A DNA stretch of 64,000 nt, taken from Endothia cerciana (taxonomy: Eukaryota > Ascomycota > Sordariomycetes > Diaporthales > Cryphonectriaceae). The translations under genes were made by a program, and so were the position numbers. The notes beneath the pieces are model-generated. The model had not been told where the DNA came from. It did not search any database and saw nothing but the letters and a program-made list of their open reading frames with translations. Of this stretch, positions 11,110-21,390 are shown one piece after another. Location: assembly GCA_026119935.1 (NCBI GenBank), contig JALRMH010000015.1:558001-622000 (forward strand), read 5' to 3'. Position 1 is the stretch's first letter; the number at the start of each line of letters is the position of its first letter.

Positions 11110-12342
11110 CTAAGCCTTGTGCATGGAAGAAGCACGGCGCTTGCGAGCGTCGGCCTTGGTGGCCTTGGCCTCAGCAACACGCTTGGCCAGGATCTGGGCG
11201 TACTCGTTCTGCGTGAAGAGTCAGCAGGGGTTTCTGATTGATAATCCAGGGTGAGATGAACGTACGGCCTCGTCCTTGACCTTCTCGGCCTGGCGGCGCT
11301 TGAGTGCAATGCGGTGGCGCTTGTGCTGCAGACGCTGGGGGGTGACCAGGCGCTGGATCTTGGGAGCCTTGGTGTAAGGCTTGGCACCCTCCTTCTTGGG
11401 CTGCACCTCACGGCGGATCACGTACTTGCGGACCTAGATCCCGGGGGGAAGCAGACAAAATATTAGCCCTGAGACTCTCGGTGTCGAATCTCATTCCTCT
11501 CACTCTCTACCCGAACTGCTTGACTTCCACCACCGCAGTCATCGGGCAGGCGAAGACGGAACTGTATGTGGTGTGGATAGAACATACATCGTCCTCCTTG
11601 GTGAGGCCGAAGAACTTGCGGATCTTGGTGGCGCGCTTGGGACCCAGGCGCTTGGGGTGGACGACGTCGGTGAGGCCGGGAATGTCCTGCTCGCCCTGCT
11701 TGACGATGGACAGAGCAAGGACGGACAGGTCCATGCCGACGATGCAGCCGCGGACAGACTTGCGCTTGCGCTCGCCGGTGCGCCGGGGTCGGTAGCAGGA
11801 GTGGCCGTCGGAGAGGAGGAGTCGGACACGGGTAGGGTGCATGACGCCCTGCTTCATGGGGAAGCCCTGCTTGTCGTTGCCGCCGGTGATGCGGAAGATG
11901 TAGCCCTTCCACTCGTCACCAAGAGACTCGGCGGGAACCTCCTGGCCCATCTATAAGACTCTGTTAGTCCTTGCCCCAACCTTCCTGTTCCAGAGATGGT
12001 GCACTGTATGACCATCGTGATGTGGTGCTCTCGGAGGGAGGCGTGTATCGATCGTGAATGGTGGCTCGACTGGAGGGGGGTGAAACGTACGCGCTTCTCC
12101 ATGAAGATGCGGAGCTTGCGCTCATCTTCGATCTCGATGAGCTTTTGGCTACCGTTAGCCGGGTAGGAGCTGTAATACAGATTGAGAGTCAGCCATTGCT
12201 CGTTTCGCTGGTCACCGTGAAGCCCCACGGAGGGCTGCTTTGCGGGTCGAGGTGTGAAAGCTCGAAGATGGGTGGGAGGGCAGCCCGGATAGGGAGGGGT
12301 AAAGATGAATCAATATCTCCAGACATACATGTTCAACTTCAT
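11110..12342 (-). CDS. rps6: 40S ribosomal protein eS6
   Basis: This is a structural protein of the small ribosomal subunit and the target of TOR/S6-kinase signalling at its C-terminal serines. The model is complement(join(11110..11208, 11266..11433, 11588..11950, 12091..12169, 12329..12342)), giving 240 residues, close to the 236-240 usual in fungi. The first exon carries only 14 coding bases (MKLN plus two bases), typical of ribosomal protein genes. Junctions restore LNISYPANGSQKLIE, EKRMGQEVPAESLGDEWKGY and TKEDDVRKYVIRREV. The protein ends KRRASSMHKA, keeping the RRxS phosphorylation motif. All four introns are GT-AG. It is divergent from dph1 across 468 bp. Confidence 0.97.
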
Positions 12343-12810
12343 TTTGTCGGGCTCTCAGTCGAAAATCGTGGACTGAAAGAATGAAGTCGAGGAAGTTGAT
12401 GATGATGGCGAATGGCTTCGAAGTTCAAGTGTAAAGGTCGACAACAAGGTCAATTGGCAGACAACCAAAATCCAATTTTCTGTGCGAAGGGCTAATTTTT
12501 GCGTCCGTGCGTCTGCGCTAGTCCCAAGTCGATCTTAGCCGCTCGCCAAATCCTGGGTGGGGCCTTCACCTCACCTCGACTTCCTAAATGGGTCACGATG
12601 AAAATCCCCAAGTGAAAACATCACCTCCCCCTCTTGGTTCATGTACGCACTCTTCTCACTCGGAAGCCGACTTGAAAATCTAGGCGACAGCTGCTCGTCC
12701 AGGCCGATCAGCTCCAGTTGCTACCTTACATCACGGACCCTAGATCGTACGGGCTTACACTTTACAGACTCTCTAGTCTCTCTTGTGGTCAACAACAGCC
12801 ACACCTAGAA
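12343..12810. promoter_or_regulatory. Shared divergent promoter of rps6 and dph1
   Basis: These 468 bp separate the start codons of a ribosomal protein gene and a gene for modifying elongation factor 2, transcribed in opposite directions. The segment contains no ORF of interest. Position alone supports the regulatory call; no specific motif was identified. Confidence 0.6.
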
Positions 12811-14213
12811 ATGGAGGACGACAGAGCTCAGGTGGATTTGGGCATCGCTGCCGACATTGAACACCGAGAAGCGCCCGTACCAGCCGTCAGACAGCCAAAG
12901 AAGAGATTCGTTGGCAGGCGGACGGCAGCGCAGACGGCAGCATCCAAGAATGGAGACGGTTCTGGATCCATCGAAGATGCCGGGGCCATTCAGGGTAGAG
13001 TTACCTGTTCACAGCGCTGAGACAGATTTATTTAATGACATGATGAATAGTGGCCCAGCCAAGAAGAATACCCCGCCTTCTGAACCAGGTACCTCCAGAG
13101 ATCCTTGACGATCCAGAACTTAAGGCTGCCATGTCCCTTCTGCCGGCAAATTACTCCTTTGAGATACCCAAGACCATCCACCGTATCCGGACTCTAGGAT
13201 CCAAGAAAGTCGCCCTCCAGATGCCCGAGGGCCTCCTCATGTTTGCCACCACTATTTCCGACATCCTCCAGCAGTTCTGTCCTGGTATCGAGACCCTCAT
13301 CATGGGCGATGTCACTTACGGCGCTTGCTGCATCGACGACTATACCGCTCGTGCCATGGGCTGTGATCTTCTCGTTCACTATGCGCACTCATGTCTGATA
13401 CCCGTGGATGTCACGAAAATCAAGACTCTTTATGTCTTTGTCGATATCAGCATTGACACCGCACACCTGCTGGCTTCTCTGGAGAGGAATTTCACCCCAG
13501 GAAAGGCGATTGCTATGGTTGGCACTATCCAGTTCAATGCCACGATTCATGGAGTGCGGTCAGCCTTGACAAAAGCTGGGTTCAAGGTCATCGTTCCGCA
13601 GATCGCTCCTCTATCAAAAGGTGAAATCTTAGGATGTACTAGTCCCGACCTGACCAGATACGCCGAAGACGGGCCTGTCGACCTTATTCTCTACCTTGGC
13701 GACGGCCGCTTCCATCTGGAGAGCATTATGATCCACAACCCTCAAATACCAGCCTACAGATACGACCCTTACTCACGCAAGCTTACACATGAAACATATG
13801 GACATGAGGAAATGCAAGACCTCCGGCGACAAGCGATCAGCACGGCCAAGTCAGCGAAGAAGTGGGGGCTTATTCTTGGCTCATTGGGAAGGCAAGGGAA
13901 TCCAAACACGATGTCACTCATCGAGAAGAAGCTCACAGCGCTGGGGATCCCACGGGTCAACCTTCTTCTCAGCGAGATTTTCCCAGGGAAGCTGGCAACG
14001 ATGAGCGACGTGGAGTGCTGGGTGCAGGTCGCCTGTCCGCGGTTGAGCATCGACTGGGGCTATGCCTTTCCCAGGCCCCTGCTAACGCCATATGAAGCTC
14101 TCGTCGCACTGGGTGAAAAGGAAGATTGGGGAAAGGGCGTATATCCGATGGACTACTATGGGAAAGATGGTCTGGGAAGGGCGAAGCCTGCAAAATTGGT
14201 GGAAGCAACATAA
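12811..14213 (+). CDS. dph1: 2-(3-amino-3-carboxypropyl)histidine synthase subunit 1 (Dph1), diphthamide synthesis
   Basis: With Dph2, Dph1 forms the radical-SAM-like [4Fe-4S] enzyme that transfers the 3-amino-3-carboxypropyl group of S-adenosylmethionine to a histidine of eEF2, the first step of diphthamide synthesis. The model is join(12811..12994, 13051..14213), 448 residues. The 56-nt intron joins GAIQ to VAQPRRIPRLLNQVPPEIL. The three cluster-binding cysteine regions are intact: GACCIDD (Cys154/155), EILGCTSP (Cys257) and QVACPRLSIDWG (Cys390). The LQMPEGLLMFATTISDIL block is also typical. Dph2 has a different cysteine pattern, so Dph1 is preferred. It converges on ctf8 across 512 bp in which nothing was recognised. 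Confidence 0.96.
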
Positions 14214-14725
14214 TTGCCGTGCCAGCAGCTAAGTAGAAACGCAGATGCTAGGAGATGACGTTGAGCGACCATTCGAGTGCTAGGGAGGGTTCCGAACAGT
14301 GTCACACGCCTCGTTCGATCTTGCATTGGAAACCTCGCCCTGTACTGGAATATCCCACGATACTTGAGAATCATGCTCAGATTTTTCCTTTCCAACAAGT
14401 CAAGAGCTGTGACACGCACTGCTGTGCCTGTGTCCGGGCCTCTTCCTTGCCAGCGTTCCTCTTAGATTCGTCCACTAGAAACCCTTCCGTAGGTCCGATC
14501 TCCTAGCCCCATAACACCCGACTCTCACCAGCCTGGAGAGGACAGTATCACTTCCTCGCTCACACCCCTCCCTCTCTGATCAACCGTAGCTGCACAGCTG
14601 CCTATCTTGGCAGCCTACCATAGACAATGGCCAACCTCGAAGGTGCTGACTAGACCCTTTGATCCCGTCTTGCAAGTCCACCCTCGTCAGCGACCCTGAT
14701 CCACCCACACAAGCCTCCGCGCCCT

Positions 14726-15178
14726 TCACCCCGTCCCTACCGGCTCAGGCCTTGACGAAAACACAATCTTGTACTTCACGACCTCGACGATCTCCAGCTC
14801 CTCCCCTGCACCCACCCCCTGCCGCCGCCTCACCACCCCGACCGCCCGGGGCAGCTTCTTCACCTCCCCTGTCAGCCTCTGGTGCTGCCCGACAAACAGG
14901 TAGACCCTCCTCATCCACACGGTGCTGGCGGGGTCGAACGTGATCGAGTCGGGGTTGTGGTCCGGGAACTCGACGCGGCCGATGTTGATGAAATCCGTGG
15001 GGGGCGCCCCGGCCGTGTCGAGGGTGGGGAGGTTGATTGTGCCCTGCAGCTCGAGGAGCGCGAGGCCTGCTGGTGTCTGCAGGAGGCCCGGGAGGGGGCT
15101 GGCTGATGTAGGAAGGGTGGTGATTGTTGGTGAGGGTCTCGGGTGGAGGGTCACTGAGGTCGAGGGTTGCTGGGCCAT
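14726..15178 (-). CDS. ctf8: Chromosome transmission fidelity protein 8 (Ctf8)
   Basis: Ctf8 is the small subunit of the alternative clamp loader Ctf18-RFC (with Dcc1), which loads and unloads PCNA and supports sister-chromatid cohesion in the nucleus. This is an intronless ORF of 150 residues, a normal length. Conserved blocks are ALLELQGTINLP, IGRVEFPD, WMRRVYLFVGQHQRLTGEVK, and the C-terminal LEIVEVVKYKIVFSSRPEPV. The N terminus is Ser/Thr/Pro-rich and unremarkable. The 738 bp upstream, to the AsaB-like gene, form a divergent spacer. Confidence 0.93.
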   Translation of the reverse strand: MAQQPSTSVTLHPRPSPTITTLPTSASPLPGLLQTPAGLALLELQGTINLPTLDTAGAPPTDFINIGRVEFPDHNPDSITFDPASTVWMRRVYLFVGQHQRLTGEVKKLPRAVGVVRRRQGVGAGEELEIVEVVKYKIVFSSRPEPVGTG

Positions 15179-15916
15179 GGCGGCTGAGCGGGTGTGTGTG
15201 ACAGACTATATGGTAACCCGTCAATGAACGCTTCTGTCGTCTTGAGTTGTGGTCATCAAGGCTATGAGGCATGTGGGGTTGCAGCCTATGAAAATTATGC
15301 TGGTGTGCGCTGTCCGCAACGCGGCAGGCTGAGCTTTTTCAGAGATGTTGGTAGTGTGTTGAAAAGTTAAGGTTCGCGACCCGCGGTGCTGTTGTGTTCA
15401 TGAATCTCATGTCGGCCCTAGCGGCAACTCACCAGAAACGGCTGCGACATCACCACAACAATCTTTAGAACTGAACTGGCTAAACAAAAATAGGGCTTAA
15501 GGAGAGGATGGACATAGATTTTTTTTTTAAAAAAAAACAAATATTAGCAGAGGAAGAAAGACCGAAAAGAAAGACCAAAATAACGAGGAGCAGAAAAGAG
15601 AAAAACAAGAAAAAGGAGGAGAGGAAGGGGGAAAAAATGTAGAACAACAGTATAAGCAGAAAAAACAAAAGAGGTTCGGGCAGTGAGAGTAGATAACTCT
15701 TGTCACGCAGTGACCAGGTGCGTTGAAGGCGTCCGCATGCATTTCAAGTCGCCCATTCGTTCCACCCCCGGCCGCACCCAGCTGCGGAGAGCCTCATGTG
15801 CGGCCGTTATGCATCCTCTGATTTGCTGAGGATGAAAACCTCCAAAAAGCTCATGGAGGGGGTCTCAGTCATCCGGCCAACGGGCAGGTATCCGAACAGC
15901 CTCACCTAGCGTGGGC
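15179..15916. other. Divergent spacer between ctf8 and the AsaB-like gene, with a purine-rich tract
   Basis: The spacer includes a strongly A/G-biased stretch at about 15515-15675, which reads as polypyrimidine on the minus strand and starts with an A/T homopolymer junction near 15520-15538. No ORF in it looks like protein. It presumably carries the two promoters. Confidence 0.5.
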
Positions 15917-16849
15917 ATGACGGGAGACGAAGACAAGCCCGTAGTCATGGATGTCCTTGCTGATATCAATTACTTTGTTGCTGTTGGGAGGGTGATTGGG
16001 GTGGAAGATTGGGAACCGAGATATCTCGGCGTTCGGGGTGAGGGAACGAGGACGATGACTATTCACGATATCCGGGGTGTCGAGGATCGCTTCAAGCTCG
16101 ATACGAACGGCTTCGAATTCATACGGCTCGTAGACAAGACCCGCAGTGTTGAGAACGACGAGGTTATCCGGAAGGAGTATTACCCAGAGCTCGAGGAGAT
16201 CTTCAAGCATCTGTGAGAGCGCATGGAAATGAAGACCGCATCCACGTCTGTAAACAGCCACTGATTGCCGTCCAGAACCGGCGCTCCCAAAGTCCACATA
16301 TTCAACCACCTCATCCGGCGATGCAGCGATCCCTCCGCCAAGGGCCAACTCGACGCCTCCAGCCAGTGGCAAGTCCCTCCCTCGGGCCACCCACACGTCG
16401 ACTACAGCGGGCGCCCGGAGGACCTGGCCGGGAGCATCGAAGAGCTCAAGCTCCCGGCCCATATCGCTGCTTTGTTTGACCTGGCCCCTCGCTTCGCCTT
16501 CATCAATGCCTGGCGGCCCCTACAGACCATCGCTCGTGATCCCCTCGCCGTTGCAGACGCGACCACGGTGCTGGACGCGGACTATCTCATCCGCGAGAGG
16601 CGATTCCGGCAGAGCAGTGTACGGTCAGGAAACTATGTCCTCTCACACCCCAGCGGCGTGGCAGAGAGGCATACGTGGTACTGGATGAGTGGCATGAGGC
16701 CGTACGAGATGGTAGTGTTCAAGGGGCTCGACACGGCGCGGGACAAGCCGGGCTGGAGGTGTGCACACACGGCATTCGTTCTTCCTGGGACGGAGGACTT
16801 GCCGGCAAGGGAGAGTATTGAGGTGCGGGCTGTTGTGTTCTGGGAGTAG
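15917..16849 (+). CDS. AsaB/GA4-desaturase/CmcJ-like oxidoreductase family protein
   Basis: This family is related to the fungal hydroxylase/desaturase AsaB and bacterial CmcJ, often linked to secondary metabolism. Substrates are mostly unknown. The model is join(15917..16212, 16276..16849), 289 residues. The 63-nt intron (GTGAGA donor) joins EEIFKHL to TGAPKVHIFNHLIRR, a conserved family block. Other hallmarks are the N-terminal INYF segment, FAFINAWRPLQTIARDPLA (the family's NxWRPL signature) and HTWYWMSGMRPYEMVVFKGL. The start is the first ATG in this frame; an in-frame GTG six bases upstream is not needed. The neighbours (Ctf8, V-ATPase) are housekeeping, and no synthase gene lies nearby, so there is no sign of a biosynthetic cluster. 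Confidence 0.85.
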
Positions 16850-17989
16850 AGGTATTTAACCTTGGGGGAGGCGGCGGGCAGTGTTGCTGGTGTTTGTTTC
16901 TATGAGCTGAAAACCTTCGTTATGCGACGAAAGCCTTATGTGCTGAAATCTATGTCCCGGAAGCTTGCATCCATGTTATGCGTTTTTGTCTTGCTGCGCT
17001 CCCTCATCCTAGAAGAAAGTTAGGATAGCAGAGGCACTTGCAAGGGCATACAGTCCTTCAGGATGTGGATAATCCATGCCCGTGATGATTTGATGAATGA
17101 CCGATGTTGTCTGTGCCCTCACATGATGATATGGGCAATGACCTAGATGCTATGCATGGACATCCGCACCTACGATGATCTGCTGCTTCAGTGATGTTGC
17201 GCGGGCTCTCTCACGATGTTCTGAATAGTACGGATAGTACAGAGTGGTGGTTGGGGAGAGGTATGTGTGGTAAAGTAGGAGATAATTAAAATGTGACAGT
17301 AGGTCAGAAGGTTCAGTTGTCACATCCACCAGTTTTGAGAAGCTACAACTTGATGACCCCGGCAGAAGCAGAGCAGGGGGAGGGTTTGCTGCCAATCTGG
17401 AGGGAGGTTGCTCTTGGGGACTCCCGGGCCAATTGCTCCGCCTACCGCTCTAATACCAGAGAATAGCTTCAATTTCCCCTCCTCCAGCCTGCTCCTCTCC
17501 TGGATCTTATGTCTCTATTCCATCCTTTGTACGTCATCAAATATCCTTACAGGCTCCTTTTCCGGGGCATTTGACTATCTTACAACTTGCCACCCGAGGA
17601 CATGCCAAATTTCCTTGCGAAGCTCTTAAGCAATATGGCTCCTCGACTCACCTGCCATGTCCCTGGGATGCTATGGAACACAATGCTCTCATCCTGGCCA
17701 TCATTGTTTCTGAGCTATCTAGCAATGTTGCCCGTTACGCCCTGGCCAATAAAGAGCACACCCAGTAATATCTTAACCAGATATCTCAGTAGCAAAAAGT
17801 TGGAAAAATTATAAAGAGGCTTTCAAAACTGTCCAGAACTCAGTATCCAAAAATACTTTTGGAGGTTTAATCTTAACCTGCTTTGAGTTTAGGAACTTAA
17901 AGAGAAGATTTGAGCGCTGGCTCTTATTTGGTGGGGATCTACAAACATTTACCGGGTGCACTCTATTGTAGCCAGAGTGTGCCCGTCAC

Positions 17990-18535
17990 ATCGATTGGGA
18001 TGAGATCCGTGGCATTCTGAAGGGCCTTGGTTTCGCCGTGGAACGTAACCACTCGCTCGGTGTTGTAGGGAATTGTGTCCCATTCTTACTCCCTACATGC
18101 TATTGAAGCTTATGACTTCTATATAGGGACAAGTACCGCAACGGCATCCTCAAGGATCACAAGGCCGGCACCACTGCTCCTAATGCTGTCGGTAACGCAC
18201 CCCTTGTCGGCAACAAGGCTTCGCAGCGTGAGCTTGTCGCCGTTTTCATGGCCGTCGTTGCTACCGGTAGCAACGCCTTTGACAATGTTCGCTGCGCCGA
18301 CTAGGACTCTGTGCGAAACAACACCACCAGCTATGGACCCTCAGGTGAGCTCCTTAATGCTAGTAGTACTGGGATAGCACATCAAATGCTAGCAGACTTT
18401 CTTTCAGGACCAAGTTCAACGCGCTCCTGGAGGAGATGGAGGGCTTCGGCATCGGGTTTCCTTAAATCTGGACTTGCTATGGCCTCAGTAGGATGCGAAA
18501 GGGCCTCAAATTGGACTTTCTTGCGTTGATTTCAA
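17990..18535 (+). pseudogene. Degraded coding relic of unknown identity
   Basis: Short plus-strand stretches read like protein but are broken. They include WDEIRGILKGLGFAVERN near 17995-18050, then YRNGILKDHKAG and NAPLVGNKASQRELVAVFMA near 18135-18255. An in-frame stop follows at about 18302, and LLEEMEGFGIGFP lies near 18420-18460. Possible splice sites exist, but no intact frame joins the pieces. The family was not recognised. A degraded gene is the most economical reading; chance ORFs are the alternative. Confidence 0.3.
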
Positions 18536-18740
18536 ACGGATAGCATGCTGATGGATTCCTGCTTTGACGATTTCCTCCTTCACGTAACTTTGGCATCACG
18601 CTTCTTTGGGTTTGGGCTTGCTACGGCGTAAGTGCTGGGATATGAAGAAGCCTTAGACCCATAGACTATTTTATGTTGATTTTCTCTTTTAAAACAAAAG
18701 AACTTATGCTAATGGAATCTTGGCTTCGCAGCGTCCTCCG
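18440..18740. repeat. Diverged tandem repeat, two units of about 145-150 bp
   Basis: The segment starting CTTGCTATGG near 18474 and the segment starting CTTGCTACGG near 18617 share a colinear order of matching words. These include AAGGGCCTCA/AAGCCTTAGA, TGTTGATTTT/GCGTTGATTT, GCTGATGGATTCCTGCTT/GCTAATGGAATCTTGGCTT and TCCTCCTTCACG/TCCTCCGTCACG. The second unit ends exactly where the extra VMA2-like tail begins. The copies are well diverged, so the duplication is old. Confidence 0.45.
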
Positions 18741-18825
18741 TCACGCATCAATGAGGTCCTCCTCCCGTGGATCATCCACCGGCGCAGTGTCCTTGACATT
18801 TTTATCCTTTCCCTTTGCCGTGTGC
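18741..18825 (-). pseudogene. Second, diverged copy of the VMA2 C-terminal coding end
   Basis: Downstream of the VMA2 stop codon, on the same strand, the sequence again reads AKGKDKNVKDTAPVDD followed by PREEDLIDA and a TGA stop at 18741-18743. The gene proper ends KAKGKDKDVKDSAAQEESLIDA. The two agree in order and spacing apart from a short insertion, and the copy's frame is intact to its own stop. It may be a leftover of a local duplication or an alternative 3' end. No obvious splice acceptor directly precedes it; the nearest AG is in TGTAG at about 18843. Confidence 0.6.
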
Positions 18826-18876
18826 AAATAAAATTCTACACCTTCCTATGCCTCTCCCGCTCTCACCGCTCACGTC

Positions 18877-20755
18877 TTATGCATCAATTAGGCTCTCCTC
18901 CTGCGCAGCACTGTCCTTGACGTCCTTGTCCTTGCCCTTGGCCTTCCGGTCTGAGGCCGAAGTTCTGGAGTAGTACTCGTCAATGATCTTCTTGGGGATA
19001 CGGTTGAGCATATCCTTGCGGTAGATACGCAGCAGCGACCACGCCAAGTCCAGGGACTCATAGATAGTCCGTGATTCGTACGCTCCCTGGCTGATGAATT
19101 GCCGCTCGAACTTTTCCAGGAACTCGAGCGACAGCTTGTCCTCTGCCGACAGGGCCTCCTCACCGACGACTGCCTTCATGGCTGCAGCGTCACGTCCGAT
19201 GGCGTATTTGGCGTACAGCTGATTCGACACATCGCCGTGGTCCTTGCGCGTCATGCCCTCGCCGATGGCAGACTTCATGAGACGAGACAGCGATGGCAGG
19301 ACGTTGATGGGCGGGCTGATGCCCTTGTTGTACAGACCACGGTCAACGAAGATCTGACCCTCGGTAATGTAGCCTGTCAAGTCAGGAATAGGGTGTGTGA
19401 TGTCGTCGTTGGGCATAGTCAGAATGGGAATCTGCGTGATGGAACCGTTGCGGCCCTCGACACGACCGGCTCGTTCGTAGATGGTCGACAAATCCGTGTA
19501 CATGTAACCGGGGAAACCACGACGACCGGGCACTTCTTCTCGGGCGGCTGAGACCTCACGCAGAGCGTCACAGTAAGAAGACAGATCAGTAAGAATAACC
19601 AGGACGTGCTTCTCGAGCTGGTAGGCGTAGTACTCGGCGGTCGTAAGGGTGAGACGGGGTGTGATGATACGTTCGATTCTAGGCGCAAGTCAGCAGAAGA
19701 TCCCGCCGGCTCCGTACGGCTGAGCAAGACTAACGTAGGATCGTTGGCAAGGTTGAGGAAGAGGGTGACGCGCTCCAGACTGCCGTTCTCCTCGAAATCG
19801 CGGGTGAAGAATCGGGCGGTTTCCAAGTTAACACCCATAGCACCAAAGACAATGGAGAAATTCTCCTCGTGACCATCATGTACGCCCTTGTTCGTGACGC
19901 CCTGCTTCTGGACCAGACCTGCCTGCCGGCAAATCTGAGCGGCAATTTCGTTGTGCGGGAGACCGGCGGCGGAGAAGATGGGAATCTTTTGGCCACGAGC
20001 GATCGAGTTCATGGTGTCGATGGCCGAGATACCGGTGGAGATCATCTCCTCGGGGTAGACCTAATCTCAGTCAGCACCGATCCACGGACTGCCTAGAAGA
20101 GCGTTCGTACTCTCGAGTAGGGGTTGATGGGACTGCCGTTGATGTCGAGGTAGTCTTCCGCCAACACCTTGGGTCCCTTGTCAATGGCCCGACCTGATCC
20201 ATCGAAGATACGTCCCAGCATGTCCTCCGACACACCGAGCTTCAAGCTCTGGCCTGTGAACTCGACCTTCGTCTGTTGTAGATGCGTCAGCGTCATCCGC
20301 CACATCCACGGCTTTCTGACGTTATCGCACCTTCTTCACATCGATACCTGATGTTCCTTCGAAGACCTAGGAAGCTCGTCAGTCGTGTGTCTTGCCGTGG
20401 CAACGTGGCATGGAGTCTAATTCTGTACCTGCACGACGGCTCGGTTTCCTGTCCGACGAATTGTCAGCGTGTTCCTATCCAGACTGCCTCAGGAGTCCTT
20501 TCACAAACCTCTGGCCTCGAGGACCTGTCCCTGTCTAATCGAGCCATCCGGAAGGGTCAAGCTGACAATCTCGTTGTACCTGGGGAATTTGACCTGGCTC
20601 GCTCGTAAGTCTTCCGCTGTGTCGCAGCCGACATGGAATCAAGAGGCACGAACATTGTCGAGGATGACGAGGGGACCGTTCACACCGCCAACGGTGTTGT
20701 ACTTCAGGTGCGGCTGCACCGAGTAGTGGGAGGAAGACTCTCGCGGATCATCCAT
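18877..20755 (-). CDS. vma-2: V-type H+-ATPase subunit B (Vma2)
   Basis: This is the non-catalytic nucleotide-binding subunit of the V1 sector, which drives proton pumping into the vacuole and endomembranes. The model is complement(join(18877..19678, 19735..20060, 20111..20272, 20331..20366, 20429..20448, 20509..20593, 20654..20755)), 510 residues. Exons of 20 and 36 nt are supported because together they restore VLEARGNRAVVQVFEGTSGIDVKK. Other conserved blocks are KYNTVGGVNGPLVILDNVKF, LGVSEDMLGRIFDGSGRAID, MISTGISAIDTMNSIARGQK and IPIFSAAGLPHNEIAAQICR. The first donor is the weak GTTCGT. Six introns crowd the 5' half. It is divergent from cwc27. Confidence 0.97.
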
Positions 20756-21390
20756 GGCTGCTGCTGCGTCGGAAGGTAGGAAGGTCGGTGTGGTTGAGGG
20801 GGCGAAGGGGTTGGACTGGTGGATGACGACTTGAGGACCTGAGCTGTTCGAGAGCTTGGGGTTCTGTGGAGATAAGCTCTGGCAGGCTGGAGGGGTGGAG
20901 CGGCAGCCAGCATAGCCGCAATTAGCAGTGGGTACTTGTTTCACAGGCGATCCTCTACGGGTGCGCTGGTAGCGTCTGGTAGGTAACGGATGTACGTCAG
21001 AATCCTGAAATGCTATTTTCGTCTGCGTGCGCAAACGGTCTAAACCGTAGAGAACACTGAGAGCATGCGAGGCAGTCAAGACCCTTTTACAAGGAGGAAT
21101 CATTCTGCTAGGTACAGCAGGTATGAGTGGATCTTATGCAAGTTTGTGAGTGGGTGCACCGTGCCGGGCACGCTGTCAGTGATCGACAAAACGCTCCCGA
21201 GGTCGCAAGCTTCAGAGGAACACAAATAAACAGCTCCACGTCCGGCAGGCAACGCTTTTGTCCCATCTACCACATGCAAGCCTCTCCTCGAACCACGGAC
21301 AACCGCGCGCACCTCCTTGCGCTGGTCGAGTCCGATCCTTGCTCAGCACTCAGCAGGCTCGGCGATGACTGATCGGACACAAAAGCCGTC
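20756..21390. promoter_or_regulatory. Shared divergent promoter of vma-2 and cwc27
   Basis: This 635-bp spacer lies between the start codons of two oppositely transcribed genes. It contains no plausible gene. The call rests on position only. Confidence 0.55.

Noticed and set aside
15480..15740. Phe/Leu-rich ORFs resembling membrane segments
   Set aside because: Produced by a low-complexity purine tract; not a transmembrane protein gene.
15917..16849. Secondary-metabolite cluster around the AsaB-like gene
   Set aside because: Flanking genes are Ctf8 and V-ATPase subunit B; no synthase, transporter or cluster regulator lies nearby.
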